A stretch of DNA of 64,000 nt from DATJHM01 sp035493895 (lineage in GTDB: Bacteria; Chloroflexota; Ktedonobacteria; Ktedonobacterales; Ktedonobacteraceae). The position numbers and the translations under genes were made by a program. The stretch's first letter is position 1. Every line of letters starts with the position of its first letter. Where the stretch lies: contig DATJHM010000139.1 in the NCBI GenBank assembly GCA_035493895.1, positions 28,056 to 92,055 of the forward strand. The letters run 5' to 3'. Below the pieces are notes generated by a model. It was not told the origin of the DNA. It was given only the letters and a program-made list of their open reading frames with translations, and made no database searches. Shown one piece after another: positions 10,101-18,722 of the stretch.

Positions 10101-12596
10101 CATTGATGCAAAGACCTGTCCAGATCTTTTGCTCAGTTCGATGGTCTGCCTGATTGGACCAAGCAAAATTGGATGCGGGCTCATCTCCATGAATAGCGCA
10201 AAATCGTCTTCCAACGTTCGCTGGATCGCGGTGAGGAAGAGCACTGGCTCGCGTAGATTGTCGACCCAGTAATGAGCCATAAGTTCGCATCCGCCGATAA
10301 GATGACCATAAACAGTTGAATAAATCGGAATCGTCGCCTTACGTGGTTGTATACGCTCCATACATCTGAGCAAGTCATCGCGTAGCGAGTCCACCTGTGG
10401 ACTATGTGAAGCAACATCCACATTTATGAGACGGCCAAATACGCCCTCACGGGAAAGGGTATCCAGAATTTCGGTGAGCGCCTCAGGATCGCCGGAGAGG
10501 ACCGTTGAATGCTCACTGTTGCTTACCGCGACAGAAACCCGCCCCTCGTAATCAGTCACGATTGCCCTTGCCTGATCAAGCGAGAGGTCTACTGCTGCCA
10601 TTGCTCCCTTACCGCTCACACGGCGAAGCAACTTACTACGGGTGCAGATGATCCAGGCTGCGTCATCCAGACTGAGGGCTCCAGCGATATGGGCCGCAGC
10701 TACCTCGCCCATCGAGTGACCCACGACGGCATCTGGTTCGATACCCCAGGAGCGCCAGAGGGTAGCCAGGGCTACTTCGATTGCGAAAAGCATTGGCTGT
10801 ATCACATCGATGTCCTTCATACGCGTATGCTCCTCATCGGCCTGCAACAAGTCAAGCAACGACCAGTCAACATATGCGCTTATCACCTGTGCACACTCTT
10901 TGATGGCTGCACGAAAAACCGGTTCCTGCTCCAGCAAATCGCGGCCCATACCCACCCACTGTGAACCCTGACCAGGGAAAACCCAGACGATTTTCTGCTG
11001 CTTATTGGCAGTTTTCTGCCCTCTGATCAGCCCCAAAGCAGACTCGCCACGCAGGAAAGTTTCTAATGTGCGGTGAGTATCCTGCCGTGAGTCGCTGACA
11101 ATAGCCAGCCGATAGGTATGATGCGTCCGGTTCAGACTGGCAGTGTAACAGATATCACGCAGTGCCTGATCAGCGTACGCATCGTCCTCCAGGTGTTGCA
11201 GATAACTACGCGCCAGGTCTTTCAGTGCGACAGGAGTCTGTGCTGACAGGGGCAGGAGGTGGGTTGTGGGTCGGACTCCGTCCTCCAACGCTCCCGTACC
11301 CGAGAAGAGCGGTTCCGGTGCCTCCTCCAGCACGATGTGAGCGTTGGTTCCGGCGATGCCAAAGCTGCTGACGCCCGCCAGGCGTGGAGCATCGCCCCTC
11401 AGCCAGGGTGTCAACCGGGTAGGAACCATCAAAGCGTACTCTTGCCAGGGGATTGCCGGGTTGGGCTGATGGAAATGCAGATTGGGTGGGATCATCTCAT
11501 GTTTAAGGCAAAGTGCAACCTTCATCAATCCAGCGAGTCCGGAAGCCCCCTCAGTGTGACCAATATTAGTCTTGACAGAGCCAACGATCAATGGGCGATC
11601 TGCTGGTCGCCCCTTACAGAGGACGCCTCCCAAAGCCTTCATCTCAACCGGATCACCTACGCTGGTTCCCGTACCATGAGCTTCGACATAGTGCACGTTC
11701 AACGGATCCACACAGGCATCTCTGTACGCTTGTCGCAACCCCGCTTGTTGCCCCTCCTCACTGGGAGCCATGAATAACTCACAGTGTCCATCATTGTTAC
11801 TGGCGCCCCCACGAATGACGGCATAGATCGGATCACCATCGGCAAGGGCGCGTGAAAGCGGCTTCAGCACCACGACGCCCACCCCTTCGCTGCGCACATA
11901 ACCATCTGCCCCCGCGTCAAATGCTTTACAGTGTCCATCCGGTGCCATCATTCTTCCTTGTGAAAATCCGATGGTGTGGTCGGGATTGAGGATAATATTC
12001 ACGCCTCCTGCCAGTGCCATCGTGCATGAGCCAGTACGCAGGCTCTGACACGCGAGATGCACCGCAACCAGCGAGGATGAGCAGGCGGCATCCAATGCCA
12101 CACTTACGCCTCGTAATCCCAGAGCGTAGGAAATACGACCGGCCGCTCCACTACGTGCACTCCCCGCTGTACTATAAACATCGAGATCGGCAGGATTATG
12201 AAACTGTCGATCCCAGTAATCGCCGGTTATAATCCCGATGAAGACACTGGCAATTTCATCCGTGAGTTTTTCCGGGACCAGGCCTGCATCTTCCATTGCC
12301 TCCCATGCAACTTCGAGCAGCAACCGATGCTGCGGATCCATGCGCGAGGCTTCGCGCGGCGAAAGGCCAAAAAAAGCAGCATCAAACTGATCAATCTGGT
12401 CTAAGAAGCCCCCTTTGCGACTCATCACCTTGCCAGGAGTAGCTGGATGGGAGTCGTAAAAGGCACTGACATCATACCTGTCAGCCGGAACCTCTTTCGT
12501 CGCATCGATGCCATTACACATAAGCTGCCAGAAGGCGCGGAGATTTGGGGCACCGGGAAAACGACAGCCCATACCAATGATCGCAATTGCTTCCAT
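7191..12596 (-). CDS. Type I polyketide synthase, one module KS-AT-DH-KR-ACP
   Basis: An 1801-residue modular polyketide synthase. Domains in order: ketosynthase 1-425 (Cys172 in DAACSSS, His307 and His347); acyltransferase about 535-860 (Ser628 in GHSMGE); dehydratase about 900-1190 (His936, Asp1113); structural and catalytic ketoreductase about 1210-1680 (GGLSGVG at 1457, Ser1585, Tyr1598, LDD at 1541-1543, the mark of B-type reductases); and a carrier domain whose Ser1761 sits in LGIDSLMAVELK. The AT specificity motif is VASH (728-731), closer to methylmalonyl-type YASH than malonyl-type HAFH; this is only suggestive. In the dehydratase, HxxxGxxxxP has Asp940 in place of the glycine. There is no enoylreductase, thioesterase or docking domain I can name. 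One extension with reduction and possible dehydration is expected. It runs opposite to the NRPS, so joint work in one hybrid product is plausible but unproven. Confidence 0.95.
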   Translation of the reverse strand: MEAIAIIGMGCRFPGAPNLRAFWQLMCNGIDATKEVPADRYDVSAFYDSHPATPGKVMSRKGGFLDQIDQFDAAFFGLSPREASRMDPQHRLLLEVAWEAMEDAGLVPEKLTDEIASVFIGIITGDYWDRQFHNPADLDVYSTAGSARSGAAGRISYALGLRGVSVALDAACSSSLVAVHLACQSLRTGSCTMALAGGVNIILNPDHTIGFSQGRMMAPDGHCKAFDAGADGYVRSEGVGVVVLKPLSRALADGDPIYAVIRGGASNNDGHCELFMAPSEEGQQAGLRQAYRDACVDPLNVHYVEAHGTGTSVGDPVEMKALGGVLCKGRPADRPLIVGSVKTNIGHTEGASGLAGLMKVALCLKHEMIPPNLHFHQPNPAIPWQEYALMVPTRLTPWLRGDAPRLAGVSSFGIAGTNAHIVLEEAPEPLFSGTGALEDGVRPTTHLLPLSAQTPVALKDLARSYLQHLEDDAYADQALRDICYTASLNRTHHTYRLAIVSDSRQDTHRTLETFLRGESALGLIRGQKTANKQQKIVWVFPGQGSQWVGMGRDLLEQEPVFRAAIKECAQVISAYVDWSLLDLLQADEEHTRMKDIDVIQPMLFAIEVALATLWRSWGIEPDAVVGHSMGEVAAAHIAGALSLDDAAWIICTRSKLLRRVSGKGAMAAVDLSLDQARAIVTDYEGRVSVAVSNSEHSTVLSGDPEALTEILDTLSREGVFGRLINVDVASHSPQVDSLRDDLLRCMERIQPRKATIPIYSTVYGHLIGGCELMAHYWVDNLREPVLFLTAIQRTLEDDFALFMEMSPHPILLGPIRQTIELSKRSGQVFASMRRNEEGRAVLLATLGNLYIHGCEPDWSRLYLDGGRHVSVPTYAWQRQRYWNAALDYPQRVLSTRRDGSMQHPLLGTRLQLALHPMTFIWTADLNSELFPYLNEHCVQDVPVFPCAAYIELSLAAATEVFGPSRFSIENLELKKALFFPRGTTQTLQVILMPETDAKTMSMRFFSAQAGQDKREETVWTLHATAKVQCEEEPPVQETIIHPAPEQVQREWALAMEAELYYQGLRARGIQHGPLFRGVTHVWRRPGEVMSHLTIPAGVTSNSSGYQIHPALIDSFLQGITPFLPEEGEEVYVPVAVKRMKFHQRPEPGAKLWSHAILRTEASSNGQSTIEGDIILLDEQGQVLLEVLGCRLQSLDGETPDFMRQRLKQLLYTIEWVQQTRNEWYEKRMLRKNWLIFSEGPIGQKLAEHLRANGADCTIVTVGQSYKLIGEQQYELSVEAPEEFNQLLKELYGQSGEQAIGVIYLWGMLAPVVNNSRRQLVHASQDLVSIGILHLIQAIAEAKQELSCHLWLVTSGVHVIEEHDRTTGLFQAPLWGLGRVVVYEHQNLHSTLIDLDATPSDECLSALFKEIWSDEEEDEIALRGDRRYAARLARYTVPDEQEQAQPLFRADGTYLITGGLSGVGLRTAQWMIEQGVRYLVLMGRRGVPEDAEATLQAMRKTGACVRVLKGDVAREDHLENVLTRIRREMPPLRGVFHSAVILDDSILLQMSRERFLDVMFPKVDGAWNLHRLTLDDPLDYFVLFSSAASLIGSPGQGNYAAANAFMDILASYRIQHGYPALCINWGRWSEIGQAVKENRAERLNARGFANMKPKEGLTILEHLLYQSPAQVGAMSLNLPMWSQFYPNLTRSSLFTYLLEEPGVREENRAGVWLTSEMLINLDRAQHKPRLALYLNDQIARVLGHTSLSLETHQQINRLGIDSLMAVELKNRIGSDLNVVIPVTTFLQDSTFAQLMTQILEQI

Positions 12597-12830
12597 ATTT
12601 CCTCCAGTTGTTGTTCTTCATCTTATAGAGAAGTTGAATCCCCATGCTGATATGTTTGCTATACTCTACAGATACTCTGAAAATTTGCGTTGATTTCTTA
12701 TTCAGCTCCCCAACACCACATCTGTTCTATCCGCGAAGCCCAGATGTTGTTGATCCATAGGCTCCATTCAGTTTGCAAGCAGCGTCGGGAAACGTCATGT
12801 CAACATAATGTCTGCTCTTCTGAGCAACAG

Positions 12831-14006
12831 CTATTTCACTTTAGGAGGAAACGCTTGCACAACATCTCCTCTGTGTATAGAAGACTGCCCTCTGGATACG
12901 TCAGAAGATGTTCTAGAAACAGTTCGTCCGGAAGGTATCTGCGTAGGTAACGGAATGTTGCCGAATGTTTTGCCCTGGAGTGCCGCGATTAAAGGATCAA
13001 TCGGAGTGGACGCAAGGGGTAAGGTCGGCGTCTGCTGGCTCCGCTCAGCGAGTTTAATACAGTCGATATAGTAGTCCACCACCTGATCAATATGGGTGAG
13101 TTTTACCTCGGCCTTTGCTGCATGTTGATAACGTACAAGCAAGTTATTTAATGCTTTCGAGATCTGCCAGAGTACGCTATCTTGCGATAGCGGTGCACGA
13201 GCTTGCAAATGGCCGTTCGCCACCGCTATATGGGTTTGCAAGATTTGCTGTATGCCTACCTCAAGCTCACATTTCTGTTCGGCAATCCCCTGTTGTAGTT
13301 GAGCAATGAGTTCGGCACGATCGGCACGCTTAATAGCTTTTACCATTGTGGAAGTCAGTATGTAAGCAACACCAGCCACAAGGAACAACGTGCCCACTGG
13401 TCGTGCGATGATAATGAGGAAACGCTCATGTAGATCCTTGTCGAGAATTGCGGTATGGGGTATATAGACTAATGTACCAACGATCGCGATGGTACTCATT
13501 GCAGCAACGAGGAAGATGCTACGCATTGGCAATAAGGAAACCGCCAGGAGTTCCACAATTACGTACATACCATATCCCTGCAATGTCGTTTCGTCAAATG
13601 GGACAGTCGTGAAGAGAGCTATCGTGAGTATCAGGAAACCCGCGAGATTGACAAGGAGTCCCGCTGCAAATGTATGTCCTGCCCTATTAAGTATCAATGA
13701 GACGATAGACATAGAAGCCAGCCCCACATCCAGCCAGAAGTAGGCGTGGCCGGGTGCAAAGAAGCAGGCCGGAAGCAATGCGACAACCATGACCGTAAAG
13801 AAAAACAAAACGTTACTGGCCAGTTGCGATTGACGCACTGCTTCGCGATGAGCAAAGTCCGCAGTCGACGGAGCCTCCGGAACGGCAGTAAGCGCATTCC
13901 AGAACTGGATCAGATGGTTTCCCTGACCTGATTTAGGCTCGGCCCCTTTAGAAATAGGCCGACGATCTCGAGGTGATGGAGTATAAGAGGCTATAGTATC
14001 TGTCAT
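12831..14006 (-). CDS. Membrane protein with HAMP-like linker, no output domain
   Basis: A 391-residue integral membrane protein. The N-terminal 50 residues are polar and include a basic, serine-rich stretch. About six hydrophobic helices follow (roughly 65-230). Next is a charged helical region resembling a HAMP or coiled-coil linker (AIKRADRAELIAQLQQGIAE, then ANGHLQARAPLSQDSVLW and KALNNLLVRYQ). The last 80 residues are proline- and serine-rich and look disordered. No kinase, cyclase or DNA-binding domain is present, so it may sense a signal and act through a partner. Two 20-bp direct repeats lie 144-184 bp upstream of its start. Function unknown. Confidence 0.75.
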   Translation of the reverse strand: MTDTIASYTPSPRDRRPISKGAEPKSGQGNHLIQFWNALTAVPEAPSTADFAHREAVRQSQLASNVLFFFTVMVVALLPACFFAPGHAYFWLDVGLASMSIVSLILNRAGHTFAAGLLVNLAGFLILTIALFTTVPFDETTLQGYGMYVIVELLAVSLLPMRSIFLVAAMSTIAIVGTLVYIPHTAILDKDLHERFLIIIARPVGTLFLVAGVAYILTSTMVKAIKRADRAELIAQLQQGIAEQKCELEVGIQQILQTHIAVANGHLQARAPLSQDSVLWQISKALNNLLVRYQHAAKAEVKLTHIDQVVDYYIDCIKLAERSQQTPTLPLASTPIDPLIAALQGKTFGNIPLPTQIPSGRTVSRTSSDVSRGQSSIHRGDVVQAFPPKVK

Positions 14007-14935
14007 CGCTTGAAAGAACCTCCCTGATAACTATCAATAGAGTGTTCAGACACAACTTCAGTGGAAGCTCTACAGTAAGAAGCGGGAAAGACATTCCGTT
14101 TGTATTTGATGCCTCTCTGCTTTTCCTCTGCGTAACCTCATGATTCACCAAAGTTGTATATAAACCAATAAAAGTTGTGTATAAACCAATATAGGTTCCG
14201 GGAGCCAGATGCTTGTTAGCGGTTTCGGCATAGTTATGGCACAAAGTATCCTCTTTACTTGAAAGAAGCATAATGCCGAGAAAGACGAATATATCTATCC
14301 CCCCATTTTCCTGATACCAATGTGCGTTCTCATGGACAATGTTGTACTGTATCTAAGAGGAATGAGGCCATGCTCTATTCTCCATCTGAATGTACATGGT
14401 ATGATACGGATGCTCGCTGTGGGCTTGCCTGTGCGTCGTTCACAGGAACTCCTTGATGTGCATAGAATCACCATAGTAAGCTGGGATGTTGGAGAGTTGT
14501 CAAACGCTGTGTTGCTCCACAAGAAGAACAAACAGGGCTTTTCATGCAGTGCTTTTTCCTCCCTACCAACCCTATATCCACAAAATTGGTATTTCACTTG
14601 CTAATCACTATAGCACATAAAATGCTTTCTGCATAGTCTTTAAACGCTAGTAGTACTATTTAGCCATTTTATATGTTTTTCGTGTTTCTCCCGACATATA
14701 CTTTTATCTATTTCCCAATAATATACTACATCTTTATATGGATAAAATCAGGTAAAAATATCTCCTGCCTGTGGCACTGGCTTCGAACATGCAGTGATGA
14801 ATCCTTCCAGTGTTACACCATTGAAGCATGCATATGCTCTACAAGAGGATGCTACAAAATCTGGGTTTACTCATGCTTTGGATGCATTTACATAAATTTT
14901 GTTATATACATGCATAAAATGTATCATACATGAGA
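14007..14935. other. Gene-poor, AT-rich upstream region
   Basis: No frame here looks like a real protein. Overlapping frames on both strands at 14295-14604 match nothing I know. From 14605 to 14935 the sequence becomes clearly AT-rich compared with its surroundings, with many TATA-like tracts. Confidence 0.45.
14150..14190. repeat. Two 20-bp direct repeats, 21-bp period
   Basis: Copies at 14150-14169 and 14171-14190 differ at one position and share the core AAAGTTGT.TATAAACCAAT. The 21-bp spacing equals two helical turns, which places both copies on the same DNA face and suggests a cooperative binding site for the gene starting at 14006. Confidence 0.6.
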
Positions 14936-15263
14936 AGATGTGTCAACCAGGAATCACCCATTGCTTCCAACATATTGCCGGAAAAGAGAAGGAGGTCGAC
15001 GCGAATTGCGGCGCATGATGGGGGCAATGTGTTGGAACCAATGGCACAAAGCGCCGTTCCTCCCGGCAACATTCCCTGAGCAGGAAGCGATGCTGGCACG
15101 TGTGTTCCAGGCACGTTGGCAATGCGTGATGAAAATTGTGAAAGTGCGACACATCCTACACAAAGGTGGAGGTGATCGGGATCTTGATCCTACACTGACC
15201 TCTGTATCAGGCTACAGAGTAGTGTGAGGCAGGACGTGTGGATCTTTTTGGTGACGCGCTACA

Positions 15264-15383
15264 AAAATGCTACACATCCTACATAACCTACACTAACGCG
15301 TTACCAGGTTTTTTCTCAAAATGCTACACATCCTACATCGACGCGCTACCAGGTTTTTTCTCAAAATGCTACACATCCTACAT
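15264..15383. repeat. Nested CTACA repeats
   Basis: A 21-bp unit beginning AAAATGCTACACATCC occurs at 15264-15284, 15318-15338 and 15363-15383, with spacings of 54 and 45 bp. The CAGGTTTTTTCTC linker between copies is also repeated. Inside the units CTACA recurs every 9 bp, and the difference between the two spacings is exactly 9. A looser copy of the motif appears near 15150. It resembles an iteron or binding-site array; no gene around it is convincing. Confidence 0.65.
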
Positions 15384-15646
15384 AACCTACACCATGCCGA
15401 TTTCACTGACACTCTCCCCTACACCAGCACTGCACGTGTCCCAATGTCGATGTTGCACTGTCCCTCTCTCAGGCGACATCGTGAGTGTGAGTATCGGGTG
15501 GAAGGGAGTGTTTGCTCCTCCTGGTATGTATATTCGGCGCATGGTGAGATTTCTGAAGAGTTTTTGCGAGATTCTTTTTTGGGGAATGAATGTGTTGGAG
15601 TTCATGAGACATGCCGCACTGTCACGGAGATAAAGAGGACCTCCCA

Positions 15647-16045
15647 TCAAGTCCGTAGTACGCTGTCAAAGGTCATGGCACTTCTGTGGCACGCGAAACT
15701 GTGGAAGGGCGACACGCCTCGTCTGCGGAGCGAACGGGATCGAGCGAGTTCCCGGACGCCATTCCGTGCCTCCATGGCGTCCCTACTGGCCTGGGGAGCC
15801 TTTTCGAGGGTTGCCCAAACGGGTGCAATGAGATTTGACTGAGTACTACTGGCCTGGGGAGCGGTTCGAACGGGTGCCATGACGTTTGACCGGGTATAGA
15901 CGTTATCTACGTGACATTGCAGACAAGCCGCGCCGCTACAAGGGTGGGGGTCGATGGGCAGCGGAGACAGGCTTATTGACGTGACATTGCTATCAGGGCA
16001 AATATTTCTCCGGCACGCTCCCATCCCGACAAAATCTGTCCCCAC
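15647..16045. repeat. Cluster of degenerate direct and inverted repeats
   Basis: A module starting CTACTGGCCTGGGGAGC and ending near TTTGACYGRGTA occurs at about 15782-15844 and again at 15847-15897. GTGCCATGACGTTTGAC at the end of the second copy is found inverted at 15665-15681 with one mismatch. ACGTGACATTGC occurs at 15909-15920 and 15979-15990. The minus-strand frame across this region is repetitive and probably not a gene. Confidence 0.5.
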
Positions 16046-16075
16046 CTGTCAGCAGGCAGGGACATCTGAATCAGT

Positions 16076-17170
16076 TTATTTATTTCCAAGATGCGCTTCT
16101 ACGGCAATGGGATGAAGGACCTGCTCTCCGGCGCGCAAATAGGTCTCCCGGCACATATTCATAATGACACATACGTGCACGGGCATGATCTCGACCCTGT
16201 CACCAACGTTCAGCGGGTTTGTTTCCGCAACTTCGCATACGCCATGTTCTTCGGATAATCTGACAATGCGAAGATCCGGATAGGCAGAGACGAGCCCGTA
16301 ACCGAAACGCTCATCGCGCGTCGGCGTCAGCGTCTTGGAGCCAGCATCAAGCACCAGCCGATCAGGAGCTGGGCGGCTCACAACCGTCGCAATGACCGTC
16401 GCCGCAATGTCGGACATATTGCATCGGTGCAATTCCTCCGTGCGAAGATCATTAAAGATATATGTCCCCGCACGAATTTCCGTCAAACCTGGCACGTGTA
16501 GCGCATCCTGGCTCGTTATGGTCGACCCTGCACTAATCACCGAGATCGCGAAGCCTGCGGCTTTCAATGCCTGCGCAGTCTCAAGCATGATGCCTGTCTC
16601 TCTCTGCGAAATATCTCGTATGACTGCTTCATCGGTCGTATTGTGAGCGTGACCGGCATGTGTCATGATCCCAACCAGATTCAGTTTCGCATACTGACGG
16701 GAATACTGCGCAAGCTCCACAGCCCGTTCGGGTGACAGAACGCCGCAACGGTTCATGCCAGTATCCACTTCGATCATGAAATCTAACGTCCGGTCGAAGA
16801 TAGATATCGCCTCTGCCAGCGTATCAATGGCGATTTCACTATCCACCGTCAATCGCAAATAGGCGTCCGAGGTTGCAAGCAATGCTTGCAACCTCGCAAT
16901 TTTCGTTTTCCCAATCAGCGGATACGCGATATAAATGCTATGAATACCGTTGCGCGCCATCGCTTCCGCCTCACTCAATTTGGCAACGGTAATACCGACG
17001 GCTCCAAGCGCGATTTGTTTTCTGGCCCAATACACGCTTTTGTGGGTTTTGATATGCGGACGCAGGGCGACACCATGCCGATCAGCCAGCGCTTGCATTC
17101 GTTGCAAATTTGCTGTCGCTATCGCCTCATCAATAACCACCGAGGGAGTATCCAACTCATCAATATACAT
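16076..17170 (-). CDS. D-threonine aldolase / D-serine dehydratase family PLP enzyme
   Basis: A 364-residue enzyme of the alanine-racemase-fold group that holds D-threonine aldolase, Dsd1-type D-serine dehydratase and beta-hydroxyaspartate aldolase. The PLP lysine is Lys41 in RPHIKTHKS. The divalent-metal pair typical of the group is His332 and Cys334 in PVHVCVIMNM. These enzymes split D-beta-hydroxy amino acids into glycine and an aldehyde, or remove water and ammonia from D-serine. It is the most downstream gene of a five-gene minus-strand group. The aldehyde dehydrogenase just upstream (41 bp gap) supports the aldolase reading, since it could consume the aldehyde product. The exact substrate cannot be told from sequence. 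Confidence 0.85.
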   Translation of the reverse strand: MYIDELDTPSVVIDEAIATANLQRMQALADRHGVALRPHIKTHKSVYWARKQIALGAVGITVAKLSEAEAMARNGIHSIYIAYPLIGKTKIARLQALLATSDAYLRLTVDSEIAIDTLAEAISIFDRTLDFMIEVDTGMNRCGVLSPERAVELAQYSRQYAKLNLVGIMTHAGHAHNTTDEAVIRDISQRETGIMLETAQALKAAGFAISVISAGSTITSQDALHVPGLTEIRAGTYIFNDLRTEELHRCNMSDIAATVIATVVSRPAPDRLVLDAGSKTLTPTRDERFGYGLVSAYPDLRIVRLSEEHGVCEVAETNPLNVGDRVEIMPVHVCVIMNMCRETYLRAGEQVLHPIAVEAHLGNK

Positions 17171-17211
17171 GCGCTATCTCCTTTTCTTGCTCCATCTCTT
17201 CCAATCTACAG

Positions 17212-18711
17212 TTAAGATGAGAAAGGAGAACGAAGGTTGAGCACGATGAGTCTGGATTCCGTCATTTCTTCGATTGCATATTTGACGCCCTCTCTGCCCA
17301 TCCCGCTTTGTTTCACGCCGCCATACGGCATCTGGTCAATACGATAGTTCGACGTATCATTAATAATGACGCCTCCAACCTCCAGTTTCTTTGCCGCATA
17401 GAACGCCACGTCAAGATCGCGGGTAAAGACGCCCGCTTGCAGGCCATAGATGCTGTCATTCGCCTGAGTAATCGCGTCCCCCAGTTCCCTATAAGGAATA
17501 AGGTTCATGAGAGGGGCAAATACTTCTCTACAGACAACAAACATGTCAGGCGTCACGTTTTCAAGCACAGTCGGCTGAAACCATGGTCCCTCATGAGTGC
17601 CACCAACGACGATTTTGGCTCCTTGCTGAACCGCATCTCGCACCCAATCACCGGCTCGTTCTGCGGCACTCGCACTGATCATCGGCCCGATATCGGTATC
17701 TTCAGAAAGCGGATCGCCAACGACGATCTTGCGAATTTCAGCGGACAATGCTTCTTTAAATTGGGCATAGACAGCCTCATGTACATACACCCGTTGCACG
17801 GAAATGCAGAGTTGCCCTGAGTACATATTGCCAGCTTTTGCGATGAGTCGGCTTGCGAGCGCAAGATCTGCATCTTTATGCACAATGACCGCCGAGTTCG
17901 AGCCAAGCTCAAGCATCGTTTTCCTGAGACCGGCCTTCTGGTGAATCCTCGCGCCAACAGCGGCGCTGCCAGTAAAAGAGTATGCATTGATAAGCTGATT
18001 ATCGAGCAGCCATTCTCCAACCACCTCGCCACGCCCTTGCACCATGTTAATCGCGCCAGCGGGAAACCCTGCCTTTTGTATCGATTTCATGAGCCGAATA
18101 GCGCTTAGTGGCGTGATTTCGGGGGGCTTTACCACAACGCCGTTGCCAGCCGCCAGCCCGGTTGGAACTTTGTGGTTCATCTGATTCAGCGGAGCATTAA
18201 AAGGCGCAATCGCACAAATGACACCGAGCGGCACGCGGATCGTCATGCCCAGCCGGTTCTCAGAGCCAGGAGTTCCGGAGAGTGGAATTTCCTCACCGTG
18301 AATTCGCCTGGCTTCTTCGCTTGCTAAGCGGAATGTTTGCGATGCTCGCCATGCTTCTACGCGAGCATCTTTGATCGGTTTTCCCGATTCAGCAACGATA
18401 AGTCTCGCGTAGATTTCGCTATTTTCCGCGATCTCTTGTGAGACCTTCTGTAGCAGTTCATAACGTTGAAATGGGGTGAGTGAATCACCTTTATCGAACC
18501 AATGACGTACCGATTTCACCGCGGTTGCGGTCATCTCTTCGGAAGCCTCGTTCAAGACGGCCAGCACCTCTCCCGAAGAAGGAGCTACGACGGGAAACGA
18601 CGGTCCATCCCCTTTCACCCATTCGTTATTGATCAAATTTCCCGACAATGCATCTAAGTCTTCACCAGCTAGCGCATTTTGCACTTCGTTTCGCAGCATT
18701 GTAAATCGCAA
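17212..18711 (-). CDS. NAD(P)-dependent aldehyde dehydrogenase
   Basis: A 499-residue member of the aldehyde dehydrogenase superfamily, oxidising an aldehyde to an acid. Catalytic residues are visible: Asn172 in IAPFNAPLN, Glu268 in LELGSNSA and the nucleophile Cys302 in SGQLCISVQRV. The SFTGSAAVG loop binds the cofactor. LELGSN rather than LELGGK is seen in subgroups acting on small phosphono-, sulfo- or lactaldehyde-type substrates, but this does not settle the substrate. It lies 11 bp downstream of the permease gene and 41 bp upstream of the aldolase-like gene, so all three are probably cotranscribed. MLRNEV, four codons in, is an alternative start. Confidence 0.9.
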   Translation of the reverse strand: MRFTMLRNEVQNALAGEDLDALSGNLINNEWVKGDGPSFPVVAPSSGEVLAVLNEASEEMTATAVKSVRHWFDKGDSLTPFQRYELLQKVSQEIAENSEIYARLIVAESGKPIKDARVEAWRASQTFRLASEEARRIHGEEIPLSGTPGSENRLGMTIRVPLGVICAIAPFNAPLNQMNHKVPTGLAAGNGVVVKPPEITPLSAIRLMKSIQKAGFPAGAINMVQGRGEVVGEWLLDNQLINAYSFTGSAAVGARIHQKAGLRKTMLELGSNSAVIVHKDADLALASRLIAKAGNMYSGQLCISVQRVYVHEAVYAQFKEALSAEIRKIVVGDPLSEDTDIGPMISASAAERAGDWVRDAVQQGAKIVVGGTHEGPWFQPTVLENVTPDMFVVCREVFAPLMNLIPYRELGDAITQANDSIYGLQAGVFTRDLDVAFYAAKKLEVGGVIINDTSNYRIDQMPYGGVKQSGMGREGVKYAIEEMTESRLIVLNLRSPFSS

Positions 18712-18722
18712 CTTTCTATCTA

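Noticed and set aside
15264..15383. CRISPR array
   Set aside because: Repeats contain shorter internal repeats, the spacers are themselves repeated and no cas gene is nearby.
15647..16045. 132-codon minus-strand frame
   Set aside because: Its apparent internal repeats come from the DNA repeats; no start signal or recognisable domain.
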